Notes under the pieces: model-generated
Database searches by the model: none
Told to the model about the DNA's origin: nothing
What the model saw: only the letters and a program-made list of their open reading frames with translations
Source: Paenibacillus_D tarimensis_A
GTDB taxonomy: Bacteria; Bacillota; Bacilli; Paenibacillales; Paenibacillaceae
Length of the DNA: 64,000 bases
Direction: 5' to 3'
Assembly (NCBI GenBank): GCA_041281825.1
Contig: CP166298.1
Coordinates: forward strand, 5,456,001-5,520,000
In this document: piece by piece, positions 35,735 through 44,572 of the stretch
Layout of the letters: the number at the start of each line of letters is the position of its first letter
Position numbering within the stretch: the first letter of the stretch is position 1
Program-made: the position numbers and the translations under genes

Positions 35735-35754
35735 CCGCTGGGTCAACCGCAAAA

Positions 35755-36285
35755 CTAAGCTGGAACGTAGGTCAACCTGATCACCTGCTCGCCAATTCGA
35801 TCGCTTGCCACGAGGCGCAGCGGCGGCCGCGAACCGGCGAAGAACGGCTTGCCGTGACCCAGCACGACTGGATGGAGATAGAGTCGATACTCATCAACGA
35901 GACCGAGCTCCGTTAGACTGTGCGCCAACTCCGGCCCGGCAACTTCAATCTCCCCTTCATGCTGAGCCTTCAGCCCACGTATGGCCGCTGCGAGGTCGCC
36001 CTCGATCAGAGAAGCGTTCGGACCGACGGACTTTAACGTCCTCGACACCACCCACTTCGGTTTGCTTTGCCACGCCACTGCGTATTCCCGTTCCGGCGCA
36101 TCCCATTCAAAATGGTCTCCGTCCCAATACCGCATGGTCTCGTACATGCGGCGCCCGTACAGGCTACCCACCAGGCCGCGCACGTCGTCGATGAAATGAC
36201 GGAATAGCACGGGGTCGGGCTGAAATGCCGTGTGGTCGACGAACCCGTCCAGAGACTGGTTCAATGCGAAAACGATCTTTGCCAT
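35755..36285 (-). CDS. Dihydrofolate reductase-family (RibD C-terminal-like) protein
   Basis: 176 residues. MAKIVFALNQSLDGFVDHTA start, LYGRRMYETM, KWVVSRTL, EIEVAGPELAHSL and DEYRLYLHPVVLGHGKPFF are hallmarks of the RibD-C/YyaP-type family. NADPH-dependent reductase fold, but the substrate of stand-alone members is generally unknown. GGAGGAG precedes ATG 36285. GC-rich relative to neighbouring cassettes. Confidence 0.88.
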   Translation of the reverse strand: MAKIVFALNQSLDGFVDHTAFQPDPVLFRHFIDDVRGLVGSLYGRRMYETMRYWDGDHFEWDAPEREYAVAWQSKPKWVVSRTLKSVGPNASLIEGDLAAAIRGLKAQHEGEIEVAGPELAHSLTELGLVDEYRLYLHPVVLGHGKPFFAGSRPPLRLVASDRIGEQVIRLTYVPA

Positions 36286-36461
36286 GCGACTGACTCTCCT
36301 CCCTGGTTTTCTCGCACATACATCATCAGGATTACACGTTCCATATGCAGCCTCCTTTATGTCTACATTTTATCATCCAACAGCATGCCCGGTTTCTCAT
36401 GGATTGCTAATTTGCACAGCCCGACCGAATACAACTTTAGTTTAACGAACGATGGTAAATT

Positions 36462-36541
36462 CTGACAAATAGCTTAATGGAGCTGCCAGCATTGTTCCGC
36501 GGCAGCTCCATGGCGTAGGTTCAGCTCTTGTCTCCGTCCCT
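36462..36541. repeat. Cassette repeat unit
   Basis: Left box CTGACAAATAGCTTAATGG; arms TGGAGCTGCC/GGCAGCTCCA; truncated right box CTCTTGTCTCCGTCCC. Confidence 0.8.
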
Positions 36542-36604
36542 CGGGCAGACCGAGGGGCGATAGCCCCAATGTTTGAATATGGTGTTATCTGATGGATACG
36601 CCAT

Positions 36605-37191
36605 CTAGAAAACACTAACATTTCTTTTACTTAATTTCTTAAATACCGAGTATTCCTTATTGGACTTAATAAAACTTAATATCTTTTCGGCACATTCTAT
36701 TGGATTCATCTCTTCAGTATTTACTTCGAGGTCATATTCATCAATGCAATATACTTTGCTGAACTGTGAAGCTGCTAGTCCAATCTTTCTATCTCCTCTT
36801 GTTTGCTCTCTTCTTATGAGTTCTTCTTTCGAGCATATTACACCTATAAATAACGTAGGCTGATCGAAAAATAGATCAAGACACTCATTAAACCACTTGT
36901 CATTTTCGATTACAGTATCTACTATTACATTCAAACCCATTTCTGAAAACAATTTAATTGTCGAATAATACATTGAGATTAAGGGATCAAACATTATTTG
37001 TGCGATAACTTGCTCATCTACTTCTCTTGTAGGTTCAATATCTGAAAATTTATTTTAAAAAAATCCTTGAAAAAATCATCTATTGATAAATGATGAAAAA
37101 GAATCTCTTTCTGATTCATCAGTTCAATAGAAATACTAGTCTTTCCTGAACTTGAAGTTCCGTTCATCAACACAATGATTCCTTGCTTCAA
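36605..37191 (-). pseudogene. Chloramphenicol phosphotransferase-like kinase, frameshifted
   Basis: From TTG 37191 (RBS GAGGGTGATTCG): GIIVLMNGTSSSGKTSISIE is the CPT Walker A, then HLSIDDFF. The frame fails at about 37,040, but one base away FSDIEPTREVDEQVIAQIMF leads into the second frame, which has LNVIVDTVIE and RREQTRGDRKIGLAASQ. A one-base indel in AAATTTTCAG splits a ~195-residue protein. CPT relatives phosphorylate chloramphenicol or similar compounds. Confidence 0.8.
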
Positions 37192-37300
37192 ACGAATCAC
37201 CCTCACATATAAGATTTGCGTATCTTTCAGATAATGTTATATTCACAAAGTTGATAAAATTATCCAACTCAGAAAATATTCGAGAAACGATTGAACTATC

Positions 37301-37360
37301 CTGCCCGTTACTTCAATGAATCAGAAAGGAGCCACTTAGTAGCGGCTGCGCAAACGTGCA
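37301..37360. repeat. Cassette repeat remnant (left box)
   Basis: Left box CTGCCCGTTACTTCAATGAA; the arms (AGGAGCC...GCGGCTGC) are degraded and there is no right box. Confidence 0.65.
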
Positions 37361-37369
37361 ATACAACAA

Positions 37370-37400
37370 GGGGATTGCTGTATATGGCAATCCCCCGTTT
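37370..37400. terminator. Terminator of the methyltransferase gene
   Basis: GGGGATTGC (37370-37378) pairs with GCAATCCCC (37387-37395). It lies directly 3' of the methyltransferase stop at 37404. Confidence 0.7.
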
Positions 37401-37403
37401 CCT

Positions 37404-38147
37404 TTATTCTTTTGTAGCTACAAGCATTATTTCAATTTCATCTAAATTTATGCTTTGACGCTTTTCCCATTTCCCCAATGTGCCGCCCCAAATGTTCTCT
37501 ACCTTCAGTCCTACCTGAGAGAACATCTGTTTCAATTCAAATGGGAGGTATCTTCGTTCCTTAACCTCGACCTGTTTCTTTCCTTCAGGTAAATCCCATT
37601 CATCCATATAATGTTCTACCATAGTCTCAGGATTAAACCTGCCGGAATCAACGTCCTCCTGAGAAAGGTTGCGAATTTTTGAGTAAGCATTCAAAGTAGT
37701 TAGTATAAATCGACCCTTTGACTTCAATGCATCAGAGATACTTTTAAGAATTGCTAAATCATGTTCGATTGGCTCCTCATCTCTGCCAACTAAACCAAAT
37801 GCCCCCTCACAAAGGCAGATAACCGCATCAAATGTCTTTATTGGGGCGTATTTCACCGCATCACAATGAACCCATTCTACATCGACATTCGCTTCTATTG
37901 CCGATTTTTTGGCTTCCAAAAGCATGCCTGATGATATATCAACTCCCGTGACCTTATAGCCGCGTTTTGCCAGCTCTATGGAATGTCTCCCAGTTCCACA
38001 ACCTACATCGAGGATGCTGCTTCCTTCCGAAAGTTTCAGTTCCTCAATCACAAATTCAACTTCCGAAATTGTGTTTTTGGTAAACCCATTATTCATGTAT
38101 TGAGGTGCATGTGCATCAAAAAAAGATTCCCAATTATTTTTACTCAA
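37404..38147 (-). CDS. SAM-dependent methyltransferase (class I)
   Basis: About 247 residues. Motif I SSILDVGCGTGRHSIELAKR, motif II VTGVDISSGML, post-I WVHCDAVKYAP, and a C-terminal strand pair. The likely start is TTG 38147 after GGAGG with 9-bp spacing; the upstream ATG at 38177 overlaps that RBS region. Substrate unknown. Confidence 0.85.
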   Translation of the reverse strand: MSKNNWESFFDAHAPQYMNNGFTKNTISEVEFVIEELKLSEGSSILDVGCGTGRHSIELAKRGYKVTGVDISSGMLLEAKKSAIEANVDVEWVHCDAVKYAPIKTFDAVICLCEGAFGLVGRDEEPIEHDLAILKSISDALKSKGRFILTTLNAYSKIRNLSQEDVDSGRFNPETMVEHYMDEWDLPEGKKQVEVKERRYLPFELKQMFSQVGLKVENIWGGTLGKWEKRQSINLDEIEIMLVATKE

Positions 38148-38371
38148 CTCGTTATACCTCCATGTTATTAAAACCACGGAAATACAATTAAAGTTGTACT
38201 TCCGTAGTTCAGTTTTGTTTTATTCCCTCACGAAGATAAACGAATAGACTTTTCATAAAAATCACTCCTTTACTCAGATACTAGAAGTGTAATTCGGCTT
38301 TTCAGATTTTACAATAGTATAGTTTTTATATACTTGATTTTTATCAAATAACTCTAAGACTGTTGTACTCT

Positions 38372-38450
38372 TCTGCCCCGTTAGCGGAGTGCAGTTGCCG
38401 ACCGATCCCGCGGCAGCTTCATTGAGCTCTCGTCTCTGTCAGCGCAGTAA
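38372..38450. repeat. Cassette repeat unit (complete)
   Basis: Left box CTGCCCCGTTAGCGGAGTG; imperfect arms GTTGCCG/CGGCAGC; right box CTCTCGTCTCTGTCAGCGCA. The right box carries the TGA stop of the flanking remnant gene. Very similar to 50257-50334. Confidence 0.85.
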
Positions 38451-38658
38451 GCTAGTTATAGTTTTTATTTTCTCGATGATAATGCTTACAATTTCGGATA
38501 TTGGTAAAGTTCCATCGACAATGATATCACTATTTTGGTTTTATCGTTTTTAACATCTCAAGATAACCCCGTCTTCCATGAAAAATATAATTTTTCATTT
38601 CCGTCATAATATTCTCAACACAATTATCCTTAAAATCTCTAATAATTCGACGAGCCAT
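38439..38658 (-). pseudogene. Uridine kinase-like P-loop protein, 3' remnant
   Basis: Reads ARRIIRDFKDNCVENIMTEM, NYIFHGRRGYLEMLKTIKP, then shifts frame near 38,545 to SDIIVDGTLPISEIVSIIEK. This is the C-terminal third of uridine kinase-like proteins (VKPxSDIIVDG motif). The P-loop half is absent. The stop TGA lies in the repeat right box. Confidence 0.7.
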
Positions 38659-38663
38659 CGCAT

Positions 38664-38732
38664 GATAGCGTAATGAAGGGCTGCCGCGCGGCAGCCCTTT
38701 CGTTATTGAACTATTGTATCCGTTAATTAAAC
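38664..38732. repeat. Cassette repeat unit
   Basis: Truncated left box GATAGCGTAATGA; arms AAGGGCTGCCGC/GCGGCAGCCCTT; right box TATTGTATCCGTTAATTAAA. Confidence 0.8.
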
Positions 38733-38772
38733 AAATGGTTTATTGATTATGTGAAGCCTTCGTTTATTGCCG

Positions 38773-40140
38773 TTATTGTTTTCTGCCGATAAATGCGAAC
38801 GATAGCAAACTGCCGCCGAACAAAATAACAGTTGTAACGATAAGCGACATATGCATTCCGGCAATAAACGATTTGCTGCCACTCAGAATCGAGCCGAGGA
38901 TGGCGACCCCCAGCGTCGCGCCAAGCTGGCGGCTTGAATTGAGAGCGCCTGAAATTGCACCGGTCTGTTCCTTAGGGACGGAAGAGATTATGGCCGCCAT
39001 CAACGAGGGAATCGTAAAAGACACTCCGAAACCGATCAGCAGCAATCCAATCATCGTAATGACATAGCTCGTGTTCACTTCCGTCCAGACTTGCAGCAGT
39101 GTACCCACTGCACCAAGGCTAAAGCCGACAGTCATCGGTATCCGCGCTCCGATTCTGCCAACAATTCGACCGGTCAGAATTGGATTGAAGGCCAATGGAA
39201 TCATCATTGGAAGGAGCGCGAGTCCGGCTATGTGGGCCGATAATCCGCGCGTTTGTTGAAAAAATAATGGCAGTACAAATAGAATTCCCGACAGGCCGAT
39301 ATTAATCGCCATCCCGGCAAGCATTCCGGCCGATACCGTCGCATTCCTAAAAAGCCGCAACGGAAGTAACGGTGTCTTGCCTTTCACTTCGACAATCAAA
39401 AATATGATGGCGCCCAGCAGAGCCAAACTAAATGCCGCGAATAACCGGGGAATTCCATCCGTACGTTTCCCCCTCCATCAGTCCGAATGACAATGCAGCT
39501 ATGGCGACAATGGCGGTGATTTGCCCCCCCAAGTCAAAGCTTTTCCGCGGTTTACGATCCGTTTCCCTGACGAACAGGAAAGTCATGATTAAGCTAATGC
39601 TTGCAAGCGGCACGTTGAGAAGGAAAATGCTGCGCCAACCGAACGAGTCCACCAATAGCCCGCCGACAACAGGTCCTGCCGCCATCGCTGCCCCGGTAAC
39701 CGCTGCCCAAATGCCAAGCGCCCGGGCACGATCAGCCGGTTCAGGGTAGGCATGGGTAAGCAGGGTGAGCGAGGCTGGCATCAGAGCTGCGCCTCCTATA
39801 CCGAGTATCGCACGTAGGCCGATAAGCTCGCCTAGCGTCGAAACGGCTGCCGAAATGGCCGATACTGCGAGAAATAGGGCCAGACCGACCGTATAGACAC
39901 GTTTGGCCCCAAGTTTGTCAGCAAAGGCACCCATTGATAGCAGTAAACCGGCAAACACGATCGTGTAGGCGTTGACCACCCATAAAGGCCTGATATCCCC
40001 CCACCCAACTCGGCGCGAATCGCAGGCAGCGCGACGCTCACCACCGTCATATCCAAGAGCACCATAAAGTATCCGAGCGAAAGTCCGAGAAGCAACAGCC
40101 CTTTGGCCAGCTTGCCGGTACTGCTGGACTGTATTTGCAT
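38773..40140 (-). pseudogene. MFS multidrug transporter (DHA2/EmrB type), two frameshifts
   Basis: Three consecutive frames make one ~455-residue protein. N-terminus GYFMVLLDMTVVSVALPAIR with the DHA2 motif, then after a shift near 40,005 VVNAYTIVFAGLLLSMGAFA and LGIGGAALMPASLTLL, then after a second shift in CCCCGG near 39,430 a C-terminal half of ~5 helices. Around 12 helices in total. Both shifts are in short homopolymer tracts, so sequencing error should be excluded. Its 5' flank is interrupted by the IS110 insertion. Confidence 0.85.
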
Positions 40141-40150
40141 TGCTTTATCC

Positions 40151-40163
40151 TATCGTAACCCGT
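40151..40163. repeat. Left half of a cassette box split by IS110
   Basis: TATCGTAACCCGT. Joined to TAGCGCAAC (41749-41757) it would recreate a right-box-like sequence CGTAACCCGTTAGCGCAAC. Confidence 0.65.
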
Positions 40164-40193
40164 CGTATTATGAGGTTAACCAGTTTTTACTGG

Positions 40194-40222
40194 TTGACCA
40201 CTTTGTTTAAGTGGTGTATTTA
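40194..40222 (+). promoter_or_regulatory. Promoter of the IS110 leader RNA
   Basis: -35 TTGACC (40194-40199), exactly 17 bp, -10 TATTTA (40217-40222). The remnant copy has TTGACC-17-TAACTA at 9586-9614. Transcription would start at the outer stem of the predicted RNA. Confidence 0.6.
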
Positions 40223-40224
40223 TC

Positions 40225-40379
40225 GGTAGCCGGGGCAGATCGATCGTACCCCTGGGAATAGATCCCGTAGCTAAAACTGATCGCCCCCTACTTGTAGAAA
40301 CCATGTTTAAGCTGGTTGGGACTTAGATCCCGCATAACAAGCGATGTTGTGGAACTATGAGCAGTATGTGGGGGTTACC
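40225..40379 (+). ncRNA. Candidate bridge RNA of IS110
   Basis: Outer stem GGTAGCC (40225-40231)/GGTTACC (40373-40379, one G-U). Loop 1: stem GGGGC-A-GATC (40232-40241) with GATC-GCCCC (40279-40287), cap GGGA/TCCC (40254-40266), guide-like strands GATCGTACCCCT (40242-40253) and GTAGCTAAAACT (40267-40278). Loop 2: AGCTGGTT (40310-40317, identical to the IS right end), cap GGGA/TCCC, GCATAACA (40332-40339). This matches the target-loop/donor-loop layout known for IS110 bridge RNAs. Confidence 0.7.
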
Positions 40380-40412
40380 GGCAATCATTCTAACTAAGAA
40401 AGGGAGAATCTC

Positions 40413-41615
40413 ATGAATCCAGTCATCGGCCTGGATATTTCAAAAGGACGAAGCGATGGTCAGGCGTTTCTAGACAAAGGACAGCCCTGCGGTAAAGCCT
40501 TTAGTTTTCTCCATACCCAGGAAGGACTTCAGGATCTCTTAAACGTTATTACAGACGTTCGGAATAAGACGGGGAACTTACCCACCGTCATCTTAGAATC
40601 TACTGGGCATTACCATCAGGCGGTTATCCAATTCCTCGAAGAACAAGATATCTTATTCTTGGTGGTCAACCCTCTTATCTCCAACCAAGCAAAGAAATCG
40701 AGTCTTCGGAAGGTAAAAACTGATGCTGTGGATGCATATCAACTTGGCGAGCTTTACTACAAAGAAGAATTCAAGCCACACAAGCAAAGAGGTGTTCAAC
40801 TGTTAAATCTTCGTCACCTGACACGTCAGTATGAATCCCTTACCCAGATGTATGTTCAAGCTAAATTACATTTTCAAGCTGTGTTAGATCAGGTTTTTCC
40901 CGATTATAGAGGGATCTTTGGGGACCTGTATTCAAAAGTTTCACTTTTACTTTTTAAGGAGTTCCCTACCTCTAAAGCCATTATTAAAGCTGGAGAGGCT
41001 AAGCTCACGGATAAGATTGCGTATCTCTGCCCTAGCCGTTCCGACCGTTGGGCCAACGAGAAAGCCAAGCTTATTATGAATGCTGCGATGAACAATCCTT
41101 TTCAAAAAACAGCTTACACCAGCCATCTCATTAGCCTGGAGTTGTACATTGACTTACTCCTTCAGTACCAAGAGCATCTATCCCACCTTGAAAATCAGAT
41201 CGATGCTCTTGCAGAAGAAGTAGAAGAATATAAAATTATCCAATCGATTCCTGGGATCGGAAGCAAAATCGCGGCAACGATTCTGTCCGAGATCGGGGAA
41301 ATCCATCGGTTTAATCACGCAAAGAAGTTAGTAGCATTTGCAGGAATCGACCCCAGTGTTTTTAAGTCGGGGAAGTTTTCTGCTACGGAGAATCGCATCA
41401 CAAAGCGAGGCTCTAAAAAACTGCGACACGCCTTATATCTCGCCGTCTTATGTGGGTTGAAGAACTCCAGGAATAAGAAGTTGCGGACATTTTACGATAA
41501 AAAGCGTGAAGAAGGAAAACCATATCGTGTAGCACTAGTTGCCTGTATAAACAAGCTCCTTCACTGGATTTATTCAATCTTAGTAAGAAAAGAGCCTTTC
41601 CTAGATTTAGTTTAA
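40413..41615 (+). CDS. IS110-family transposase (DEDD recombinase)
   Basis: 400 residues. N-terminal RuvC-like DEDD domain: VIGLDISKGRSDGQ (first Asp), TVILESTGHYHQAV (Glu), RKVKTDAVDAYQLGEL (Asp pair). C-terminal Tnp20 domain: IPGIGSKIAATILSEIGEIH, FAGIDPSVFKSGKF and ITKRGSKKLRHALYLAVLCG, with the family's conserved serine region. AGAAAGGGAG precedes ATG 40413. Full length, no frameshift; probably active, guided by the upstream RNA. Confidence 0.95.
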   Translation: MNPVIGLDISKGRSDGQAFLDKGQPCGKAFSFLHTQEGLQDLLNVITDVRNKTGNLPTVILESTGHYHQAVIQFLEEQDILFLVVNPLISNQAKKSSLRKVKTDAVDAYQLGELYYKEEFKPHKQRGVQLLNLRHLTRQYESLTQMYVQAKLHFQAVLDQVFPDYRGIFGDLYSKVSLLLFKEFPTSKAIIKAGEAKLTDKIAYLCPSRSDRWANEKAKLIMNAAMNNPFQKTAYTSHLISLELYIDLLLQYQEHLSHLENQIDALAEEVEEYKIIQSIPGIGSKIAATILSEIGEIHRFNHAKKLVAFAGIDPSVFKSGKFSATENRITKRGSKKLRHALYLAVLCGLKNSRNKKLRTFYDKKREEGKPYRVALVACINKLLHWIYSILVRKEPFLDLV

Positions 41616-41745
41616 ACACCATAACTCTCATCGGGATGAAAAACCTTCCAGCATGAATTAGGAGGGTTCTTAAGCATGCCCATTTTTAGTATAAGGCTAA
41701 AATTGAAAGATTTTAAGAGAAAAATGTTGACAACCTATTAGCTGG

Positions 41746-41758
41746 TTTTAGCGCAACA
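41746..41758. repeat. Right half of the cassette box split by IS110
   Basis: TTTTAGCGCAACA adjoins the IS right end and lies 15 bp from the stop of the next gene, the usual right-box position. Confidence 0.65.
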
Positions 41759-41773
41759 TAATGTTCGTCGTTT

Positions 41774-42265
41774 TTATTGCTTTTTTCGCACGGGAAAAAT
41801 AATATCCGTTATTGATTCCTCTGACTCAGGACCATGATTTCGTTCATCGTAGATTTCAATATTATAGAAGCCAGAAAGTTCATATCCACTATGTTTTAAC
41901 CAGGTGGAATATAAGTAAGCGTGTACAGCACCTGCATTTTCAAATGGACCTTTAAATGTAAATAACACATACGTATTTGCTGGAATCTCTCTAAACACCA
42001 TTCCTTCTGGAATGTCCTTATTTGAAGAAACTTCAATTCCAATGAAGAATTCGAATGGGTCAGTTTCAGGATTATAATCCTCAGGATCCGTTGATAGCCC
42101 AAATACTTCTCTTTCGTTTATATAATTCTTAATTTCCGATCTTCTCTGTAAAAAGTTTCCCGCTAACTTAAGAGTTGTCCTGTTCTGTTGCACATCATAA
42201 AGCGTAACATTTGTGGATAAGCCAATTAATTTTATTGCCGCCTTCTCTAAAATCTTTGCTTCCAT
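41774..42265 (-). CDS. GyrI-like/AraC effector-binding domain protein
   Basis: 163 residues. IKLIGLSTNVTLYDVQQNRT and EFFIGIEVSSNKDIPEGMVF, IPANTYVLFTFKGPFENAG with a C-terminal DIIFPVRKK match stand-alone effector-binding (BmrR/GyrI-like) domains, which bind amphipathic small molecules. ATG 42265 follows AGGAGG. Single-gene cassette. Confidence 0.85.
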   Translation of the reverse strand: MEAKILEKAAIKLIGLSTNVTLYDVQQNRTTLKLAGNFLQRRSEIKNYINEREVFGLSTDPEDYNPETDPFEFFIGIEVSSNKDIPEGMVFREIPANTYVLFTFKGPFENAGAVHAYLYSTWLKHSGYELSGFYNIEIYDERNHGPESEESITDIIFPVRKKQ

Positions 42266-42335
42266 ATGTTGAACCTCCTGATTTTTCACAGCCAGTTTTA
42301 GCAATAACAGTAAGTATATCATGACGCACACTTGT

Positions 42336-42366
42336 TCGCTATACGTAATCCATTAGCGTAATAAAC
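42336..42366. repeat. Isolated right box
   Basis: CGCTATACGTAATCCATTAG then CGTAATAAAC. No hairpin. Confidence 0.55.
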
Positions 42367-42458
42367 GATTAATATTGGATGTTTTTCTGACTCCAAGAGT
42401 TTGCGTTCATTCAGTACCTCCTATGATAATTTCCGTATCAGCGGATGCCCTTCCCACA

Positions 42459-44240
42459 TTAGTGTAACATCGCGTACATGCGATCCAGTACTTGCACCGC
42501 TTGCACTTCGAGACCCTTGATCGATTGCAACAGTCGGATTGCTTCCTCCGCAGTGGCCGGGTCGTTTGGACTACCGCCCCTGACGTCGAAGTCTACGAGG
42601 AACGGAAACATTGCGCACAACCGGTCGAATGGCTCCCGCATGCTCCCGTATAGCGAAGCGGCAACCTGCGCCAACTGTGCAATCGCATCACTTCCGATAT
42701 AGCTGCCGAGCGCTCCGCCACCCACTGCTTCAAAGAACTTTGTGGCATAATGCCGAGCATCCGAAATAAGAAAGACGTTGTACGAGTTGCTTATTGGCTC
42801 CACTCGGCCGCCTTGCAGCGCCTCGATCCAGACGTCATACCCCGCCAGACCGTTGACACACTGTTCGGCGTAATGCTCCTGTTCGCGGTAGTGTCGAAGG
42901 GCGGTGTCGATCGCATTGCGAAACATCGTACGATTGTCTATGGCAAAGGACGAGTGCACCGAAAGCACGAACAGCATACCCAGCGTACCGCGGCTAAGGT
43001 GATCGTACGGAACCGTATCGGTCTCGTAGACGGTGGAACAATCGCCTGCCAGGAACTTCCGCGACTCATCGTCATACCCATAAATCAGCGCAAACTCCGG
43101 AAAATACAAATCCCACACCAGCACCGGATGCCCGCGATCAACCGAATGATGGATGAAATCAAGCGCTCGTGGTACCAAGTCAGACAACTGTCGCTTTAAT
43201 CGGGCTTCTGTGGTTTTTTCTTCCTCGGGCATCAATTGAAAATTAGCATCCGCAGATAACGGTCGGCTCTGATCGGATACATATGCTGCCTGGTATCCGA
43301 TCGCCTCCAGACTGCGGGACATGACTGGCCCGAAGTCGAACATCGTGGGTCCTGCGATGCCTACAGTCTCCCGAATGATGTTGATACGAAACGCAAATCC
43401 AGACAGCCCCATCACCATCGGTATCGTCAGAGGTTTGTCCGTGTACTCCAGCAATCCACATATGGCGGCCGCAGCGGTCGTCCATGTAGTCGAAGTTTCC
43501 AGCACTACCGGTTTTCTTAACATTTTTCTTTTCATAACGCCCATTTCCTTTCGCGATCGAATGTATTGGTCAACGACTACACGAATATGCTCTTGGGCGA
43601 GCTTCTTCCGGGAACGGGACAAAATTTGATACACATTCGCTGTAGATAGCTGGAACAACCGGCCGATCTCCGCTGGCGACAATTGTTCGAAGAAGAACGA
43701 TTCGAACACCTGCCGTTCCTTCCGGGACAAACATTGCAGGATGCCTATCAGAGTCTCGAACATTTCTCTTCGGACGAGTTGCTGTGCGGGATCTGAATCG
43801 TCCGAGTCCGGCTGACTCCGCCTCTCTGCCACTCGCCTAAGAATATAGTCCAGACTGCCCCAGTCCTCCTGTTCCTTGCCCCCGTCCGATTGAACAAACA
43901 GTTCCGAGCATATCCGTTCCTTAACCAGCGGTCCCCTACTGATCTTGTTGTATGCCTGATTGCGCACGATCCGCTGCATCCATGGTGCGAACCGGCTGAC
44001 TTCCGCAAGCGATCCGAGATGCGTAAAAGCCTGGAACAGCGCATCCTGAACCACATCCTCAGCGGCAAACCGTTCCTTCGTAATCGACTTGGCGTAGCCG
44101 AACATCTCGTCCCGATGCCGGCGGACGAGCTCACCGAACGCAGATCGGTTGCCCTCTTTGGCCAGACGAACGAGCTCATCATCTTGCTGTAACTCATACT
44201 TGAACAGTTCATCCTGTTCCCGTTGATGCCCAACCTGCAT
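42459..44240 (-). CDS. Sigma-70-like factor fused to a C39/BtrH-like domain
   Basis: 593 residues. Region 2 (residues ~30-100): RFAAEDVVQDALFQAFTHLG, FAPWMQRIVRNQAYNKI; region 4 (~150-215): LSRKERQVFESFFFEQLSPA, QLSTANVYQILSRSRKKL. The C-terminal ~340 residues include CGLLEYTDKPLTIPMVMGLS and HPVLVWDLYFPEFALIYGYD, resembling C39-like/BtrH-N domains. GAGGTG precedes ATG 44243/44240. A paralogue (frameshifted) is at 11002-12539. Whether the C-terminal part senses a ligand or acts enzymatically is unknown. Confidence 0.8.
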   Translation of the reverse strand: MQVGHQREQDELFKYELQQDDELVRLAKEGNRSAFGELVRRHRDEMFGYAKSITKERFAAEDVVQDALFQAFTHLGSLAEVSRFAPWMQRIVRNQAYNKISRGPLVKERICSELFVQSDGGKEQEDWGSLDYILRRVAERRSQPDSDDSDPAQQLVRREMFETLIGILQCLSRKERQVFESFFFEQLSPAEIGRLFQLSTANVYQILSRSRKKLAQEHIRVVVDQYIRSRKEMGVMKRKMLRKPVVLETSTTWTTAAAAICGLLEYTDKPLTIPMVMGLSGFAFRINIIRETVGIAGPTMFDFGPVMSRSLEAIGYQAAYVSDQSRPLSADANFQLMPEEEKTTEARLKRQLSDLVPRALDFIHHSVDRGHPVLVWDLYFPEFALIYGYDDESRKFLAGDCSTVYETDTVPYDHLSRGTLGMLFVLSVHSSFAIDNRTMFRNAIDTALRHYREQEHYAEQCVNGLAGYDVWIEALQGGRVEPISNSYNVFLISDARHYATKFFEAVGGGALGSYIGSDAIAQLAQVAASLYGSMREPFDRLCAMFPFLVDFDVRGGSPNDPATAEEAIRLLQSIKGLEVQAVQVLDRMYAMLH

Positions 44241-44480
44241 CATAACACCTCGCAAAAAAAATGATGACTTATTACATTGACACAAGAGCCGAGCACAATC
44301 TGACATTTTTCATAATAAAGTTTATGAATCAATAACTTGAGTCAAACGCTGCGTGACTGCGGTTGCTTCCACGATCACGGCTATGTTTCTGAACCTCGCT
44401 TTATTATGTGATAATAATTTCGCTTTTGGATACTAATTCCTCTTGAACGGCGATTACGCCCCTCATGTTACTATGCAATA

Positions 44481-44566
44481 CTGCCCGTTTGTAGAGACGG
44501 CCCCGCAGAACGCAGTAGAAGCGATGGATCGGCTCCATCGCTGGAACTTGTACCCATAGCTGAATG
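44481..44566. repeat. Cassette repeat unit, GCGATGGA class
   Basis: Left box CTGCCCGTTTGTAGAGACG; arms AGCGATGGA/TCCATCGCT; right box ACTTGTACCCATAGCTGAAT. This right-box variant (GTACCC..AGCT) is the closest match to the guide pair of the intact IS110 RNA. Confidence 0.85.
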
Positions 44567-44572
44567 CAAGGT

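Larger units (their letters stand above)
40164..41745 (+). mobile_element. Intact IS110-family insertion sequence
   Basis: About 1.58 kb: AT-rich left end with an inverted repeat, a promoter, a structured ~155-nt leader, the DEDD transposase gene and a 130-bp 3' segment ending TTGACAACCTATTAGCTGG. There are no terminal inverted repeats, as expected for IS110. Boundaries are inferred from reconstruction of the interrupted cassette box and may be off by a few bases. The deleted relative lies at 9586-10003. Confidence 0.88.

Noticed and set aside
40174..40199. Inverted repeat GGTTAACCAGT/ACTGGTTGACC as a TetR-type operator of the MFS gene
   Set aside because: It lies inside the reconstructed IS110 left end and overlaps the IS leader promoter, so it more probably belongs to the element; no TetR gene is adjacent.
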